Positions 60,801 through 64,000 of a DNA stretch of 64,000 nucleotides are shown here, piece after piece. Within the stretch, counting starts at the first letter, position 1; every line of letters starts with the position of its first letter. The notes under the pieces were generated by a model that saw only the letters and a program-made list of their open reading frames with translations, had not been told where the DNA came from and searched no databases. Source of the DNA: Arenimonas terrae. GTDB lineage: Bacteria; Pseudomonadota; Gammaproteobacteria; Xanthomonadales; Xanthomonadaceae. The stretch lies in the NCBI RefSeq assembly GCF_006265115.1, contig NZ_SMDR01000001.1, positions 1,364,001-1,428,000 on the forward strand, written 5' to 3'. Position numbers and translations under genes: made by a program.

Positions 60801-62564
60801 TTATTCCGCCTTCGGCCGCACCATCACATGCACCTCGGCCAGCTGCGCGTCCGGCACCGGCGACGGCGCGCCGGTCATCAGGCACTGCGCGGTGGTGGTC
60901 TTGGGGAAGGCGATGACGTCGCGGATCGATTCCGTGCCGGCCATCAGCGCGGCGATGCGGTCGATGCCGAAGGCGATGCCGCCGTGCGGCGGCGCGCCGA
61001 AGCGCAGCGCGTCGAGCAGGAAGCCGAACTTGCCCTCGGCCTCCTCGGCGCCGATGCCCAGCAGCTCGAACACCGCGCTCTGCATGTCGCTGCGGTGGAT
61101 GCGGATGGAGCCGCCGCCGATCTCGTTGCCGTTGAGCACCATGTCGTAGCCGCGCGACACGGCCGTCTTCGCGTTCGCACGCAGCTCGGCGATGTCGTCC
61201 ACCGCCGGCGCGGTGAACGGATGGTGCAGGGCGACGTAGCGCTGGGCCTCGTCGTCCCACACGAACATCGGGAAGTCGGTGACCCACAGCGGCTTCCAGC
61301 CCTCGGCGACCAGGCCGAAGTCCTTGCCGGCCTTCAGGCGCACCGCGCCCATGAAGTCGCTGGTCTTGTTGTAGCCGCCGGCGCCGAAGAAGACGATGTC
61401 GCCCTTTTGCGCGCCGGTCGCGGCCAGCAGCGCCGCGAAGGCGCCCTCGGAGAAGAACTTGGCGACCGGCGAGTTCACCGCGCCGTTTTCGTCGAGTTTG
61501 GCGTAGGCCAGGCCCTTGGCGCCGTACTTGGCGGCGTGGGCGGCGTATTCGTCGATCTGCTTGCGCGAAAGCGCGGCGCCGCCGGGAATGCGCAGCGCGG
61601 CCACGCGGCCGTCGGGGTCGTTGGCGGCGTCGGTGAAGACCTTGAACTCGCAGGCCTTCACGAGCTCGGCGACATCCACCAGCTCCAGCGGATTGCGCAG
61701 GTCGGGCTTGTCCGAACCGTAGCGGCGCATGGCCTCGGCCCAGGTCAGGCGTGGGAACTCGGCATCGAGCTCTACGTCGATCACTTCCTTGAAGATGGCG
61801 CGGATCATGCCCTCGACGGCGTCCTGCACGTCGCGCTCGCGCACCCAGGCGAACTCCATGTCGAGCTGGGTGAACTCGAGCTGGCGGTCGGCACGCAGCG
61901 CCTCGTCGCGGAAGCAGCGCGCGATCTGGTAGTAGCGGTCGAAGCCAGCCACCATCAGGATCTGCTTGAACAGCTGCGGCGACTGCGGCAGCGCGTAGAA
62001 CTCACCCGGATGCATGCGGGCGGGCACCAGGAAATCACGCGCGCCTTCCGGCGTGGCCTTGGTCAGGATCGGCGTCTCGATGTCCTGGAAGCCGCGCCCG
62101 TCGAGGTAGCGGCGCAGCGCCTGCACCAGCTTGATGCGCGTGCGCATCATCTTCTGCATCTCGGGGCGGCGCAGGTCGAGGTAGCGGTACTTGAGGCGGA
62201 TGTCTTCGCCGGCGTTCTCGTGGGCGTGGAAGGGCAGCGGCTCGGCCTTGTTCAGCACCTCGATCTCCGTCGCCAGCACTTCGACCTTGCCGGTGCGGAT
62301 CTTGTCGTTGACCGAATGGCGGGCGCGCACCACGCCGGTGATGCGCAGGCAGTCCTCGTAGTGCACCTTGGCGGCGGCGGCCACCACGGCGGCATTGCCG
62401 GCGGCGTCGGACGGCTCGGCCACGACCTGGACGATGCCCTCGTGGTCGCGCAGGTCGATGAAGCACAGGCCGCCCAGGTCGCGGGCGACATCGGCCCAGC
62501 CGCAGAGGGTGACGGTCTGGCCGATCATCGACTCGTCGACGAGGCCGCAGAAATGGCTGCGCAT
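60801..62564 (-). CDS. aspS: Aspartyl-tRNA synthetase
   Basis: Class II synthetase charging tRNA-Asp. The 587-residue protein has an OB anticodon-binding domain (about 1-110, [20 protein letters not shown]), class II motif 1 region ([20 protein letters not shown]), motif 2 ([20 protein letters not shown]), the bacterial GAD insertion (about 280-420), and motif 3 ([15 protein letters not shown]). Length matches bacterial AspRS. It is the first gene of a set with the acetyltransferase and hydrolase, divergent from the DUF3011 gene. Confidence 0.97.
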   Translation of the reverse strand: MRSHFCGLVDESMIGQTVTLCGWADVARDLGGLCFIDLRDHEGIVQVVAEPSDAAGNAAVVAAAAKVHYEDCLRITGVVRARHSVNDKIRTGKVEVLATEIEVLNKAEPLPFHAHENAGEDIRLKYRYLDLRRPEMQKMMRTRIKLVQALRRYLDGRGFQDIETPILTKATPEGARDFLVPARMHPGEFYALPQSPQLFKQILMVAGFDRYYQIARCFRDEALRADRQLEFTQLDMEFAWVRERDVQDAVEGMIRAIFKEVIDVELDAEFPRLTWAEAMRRYGSDKPDLRNPLELVDVAELVKACEFKVFTDAANDPDGRVAALRIPGGAALSRKQIDEYAAHAAKYGAKGLAYAKLDENGAVNSPVAKFFSEGAFAALLAATGAQKGDIVFFGAGGYNKTSDFMGAVRLKAGKDFGLVAEGWKPLWVTDFPMFVWDDEAQRYVALHHPFTAPAVDDIAELRANAKTAVSRGYDMVLNGNEIGGGSIRIHRSDMQSAVFELLGIGAEEAEGKFGFLLDALRFGAPPHGGIAFGIDRIAALMAGTESIRDVIAFPKTTTAQCLMTGAPSPVPDAQLAEVHVMVRPKAE

Positions 62565-62725
62565 GCTAACTCCGGAGGGGAAACGCCGACCCGGACGGGT
62601 GGCGGAAAGTCTTGAATTTTAAGGCCCGGGACCTCCCAGCCGCAAATACGGACCTTCCCGCCGCGTTCATGGCCAGGGGCTATAGTCGGCATGCGGCCGG
62701 TGCACCCCCCAACAGGAGACTCGCA

Positions 62726-63472
62726 ATGACCAGGTTATGGCTCGTCGCGGTACTGACCCTAGGCATGGCCGCGGCGCTGCCCGCCGCCCAGGCCCAGGTT
62801 TCCACCCGCTCCTACGCCCCCGAGAACCTGCGCCAGCTCTCGGTGCCGGACCGGATCCGGGTGCTGGAGGTCGAATACCGGGAAATCTCCGGCGGCCGCC
62901 AGCTGCCGCGCGACCAGCGCGACTTCTACCTGGCCCAGATCGACTCCGGCTGGACCTTCAGCCGCATCAAGTCCGACATGGCCCAGTCGCTGGGCGGCAA
63001 CCGCCCGGGCGGCGGCTGGGGCGACAACGACTGGGACAACGGCAACGCCTGGGGCGGCGGGCGGATCCGCTGCGACAGCAACGACCGCAAGTACCAGCAG
63101 TGCGAAACCAACTTCCGCGGCCGCGCCCGCGTCTCCCGGCAGATTTCCCGCGCGTCCTGCATCGAGGGTCGGCAGTGGGGCCAGCGCCCGGGCCTGATCT
63201 GGGTGAAGGACGGCTGCCGCGCCGAATTCGTCGATACCGGCGGCGGCTGGGGCGGCGACTGGAACCAGGCACCGCCGAGCGACTACAACGTGACCTGCAG
63301 CAGCGTGCACGACGCCTACACGACCTGCGCCTGGAACACCCGCTACGGCCGCCCCGAGGTGATCCAGCAGATCTCCAAGACGGCCTGCGTCGAGGGCCGC
63401 ACCTGGGGCTTCCGCGGCAATTCGATCTGGGTCGACCGCGGCTGCCGGGCGCGCTTCGGCATCCGCCGCTGA
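62726..63472 (+). CDS. Secreted protein with two DUF3011 repeats
   Basis: The 248-residue protein has a Sec signal peptide (MTRLWLVAVLTLGMAAALPA, ending AAQA), a helical part (about 35-90, LRQLSVPDRIRVLEVEYREI), a Gly/Asp/Trp-rich linker, and two DUF3011 units. These are about 118-172 (CDSNDRKYQQCETN ... CIEGRQWG ... GLIWVKDGC) and about 192-245 (CSSVHDAYTTCAWN ... CVEGRTWG ... SIWVDRGC); each has four cysteines that probably form disulfides. Function unknown; periplasmic. The start was chosen at the ATG preceded by CAGGAG (62713-62718) and giving a clean signal peptide. Confidence 0.85.
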   Translation: MTRLWLVAVLTLGMAAALPAAQAQVSTRSYAPENLRQLSVPDRIRVLEVEYREISGGRQLPRDQRDFYLAQIDSGWTFSRIKSDMAQSLGGNRPGGGWGDNDWDNGNAWGGGRIRCDSNDRKYQQCETNFRGRARVSRQISRASCIEGRQWGQRPGLIWVKDGCRAEFVDTGGGWGGDWNQAPPSDYNVTCSSVHDAYTTCAWNTRYGRPEVIQQISKTACVEGRTWGFRGNSIWVDRGCRARFGIRR

Positions 63473-63504
63473 CCGCGGCCAGACCCGTCGACGCCGGAAA
63501 CAAG

Positions 63505-63530
63505 AAGGCCACCCGCAAGGGTGGCCTTTT
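63505..63530 (+). terminator. Rho-independent terminator after the DUF3011 gene
   Basis: AAGGCCACCC (63505-63514), loop GCAA, GGGTGGCCTT (63519-63528), followed by further T. A 10-bp perfect stem with T-run on the plus strand, and A residues (AAGAAGG) on the other side, so it may also serve the convergent gene. Confidence 0.9.
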
Positions 63531-63551
63531 CGCTGGCGGGCCGCGGGAGCC

Positions 63552-64000
63552 CTAGGGCTTGGCGGCCTCGCTGCCCCAGGCCGGCGGCGGCAGCGGCACC
63601 GGCCGGCTGAGGTCGAATTCGACCTGGAACAGGCGGCCGCCCGGACGCGAGAGCTCGTACAGGAAGCGCTTGCCGGGCTCGACTTCCATCGCCCAGGTAT
63701 TCGTCACCGAGGCCGCGAGGCCTTCGCGCGTGAACACCGCCACCGACTCGGCATCCACGGGGAAGGCCTGGCGGATGGCCGTGCCGGCCTCGGCGCTGTC
63801 GCCGCCGTACATCGTCACGGCGTCGGCGCTGCCGTCGGCATGGTGGTGGTCGTGTTTGAGGCGCAGGCCGGACGCGGTGCGGGTGAGCACCCAGGTGCGG
63901 GAGTGGTCGTCGCCGACATGGAAGGGAATCCGGACCTGGTCGGCGCCGCAGTCGCGCACGTGCATCACCAGGGCCTTGCCGGCGAAGGCGCTGTCGGGGC
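63552..64000 (-). CDS. Conserved protein of unknown function, 5' end beyond the right edge
   Basis: The frame is open to the right edge (no start seen), so at least 148 codons of a longer protein. Visible: a stretch with DDHSRTWVLTRTASGLRLKH then DHHHADGSADAVTMYGG (His/Asp-rich), AFPVDAESVAVFTREGL, and MEVEPGKRFLYELSRPGGRL near the end. It is beta-rich, and I do not recognise the family by name. The missing N-terminus would decide whether it is exported. Convergent with the DUF3011 gene, sharing the terminator hairpin between them. Confidence 0.65.
   Translation of the reverse strand, partial: PDSAFAGKALVMHVRDCGADQVRIPFHVGDDHSRTWVLTRTASGLRLKHDHHHADGSADAVTMYGGDSAEAGTAIRQAFPVDAESVAVFTREGLAASVTNTWAMEVEPGKRFLYELSRPGGRLFQVEFDLSRPVPLPPPAWGSEAAKP

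Overview
The window looks like chromosomal DNA of a high-GC gammaproteobacterium of the order Lysobacterales (Xanthomonadaceae, Lysobacter/Luteimonas-like). The basis is the very high GC with strong GC3 bias, a complete tol-pal/ruvABC/queCE block, HrpA with its long C-terminal extension, two DUF3011 repeats, and secreted proteins of a type familiar from this family. The genus is inference. I ran no searches; homologies are recognised from motifs and order.

Layout. (1) 1-15702 is mostly housekeeping: the start of mrcB (PBP1B, leaving the window), a 1433-residue triple-domain glycosyltransferase, a TPR-like membrane protein, relA, a small secreted protein, hrpA (carrying an 84-bp palindromic repeat in frame), dps and recQ. 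(2) 16054-41882 is one co-oriented, tightly overlapped run of about 20 genes encoding an extracellular contractile injection system (eCIS, Afp/PVC-like): sheath, tube, hub chaperone, cap protein (DUF4255), AAA+ ATPase, two DUF4157 cargo/effector candidates, tube adaptor, LysM protein, hub, spike, PAAR-like tip, gp25, two large baseplate-wedge proteins, a tail-protein-I-like protein and a large beta-helix protein. The first DUF4157 protein carries what looks like a PD-(D/E)XK nuclease domain. (3) 41995-45076 holds an LpxR-type lipid A deacylase and a ferritin-like/ferredoxin/double-CDGSH protein. (4) 45314-47924 is a 2.6-kb, lower-GC mini-island bounded by a perfect 45-bp direct repeat of the 3' part of tRNA-Lys(TTT). 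It has no integrase and carries a nucleotidyltransferase-fold protein and a ClpP-fold (SDH_sah) serine protease, each next to a small ORF. (5) 47880-62564 is all minus strand: tRNA-Lys, queC, queE, cpoB, pal, tolB, tolA, tolR, tolQ, ybgC, ruvB, kup, ruvA, ruvC, yebC, a hydrolase, a GNAT acetyltransferase and aspS. (6) The right end has a DUF3011 protein with a clear terminator and a truncated unknown gene.

How the genes work together. The eCIS genes would build a syringe-like particle: sheath around tube, capped at the distal end by the DUF4255 protein, with a spike and PAAR-like tip on a gp25/gpJ/gpI baseplate. The DUF4157 proteins, interleaved with structural genes, are the likely payload. 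Tol-Pal links envelope layers during division, RuvABC resolves Holliday junctions, and QueC/QueE make the queuosine precursor preQ0. The mini-island looks like a cargo element that would need an integrase supplied in trans, or the remnant of a larger one.
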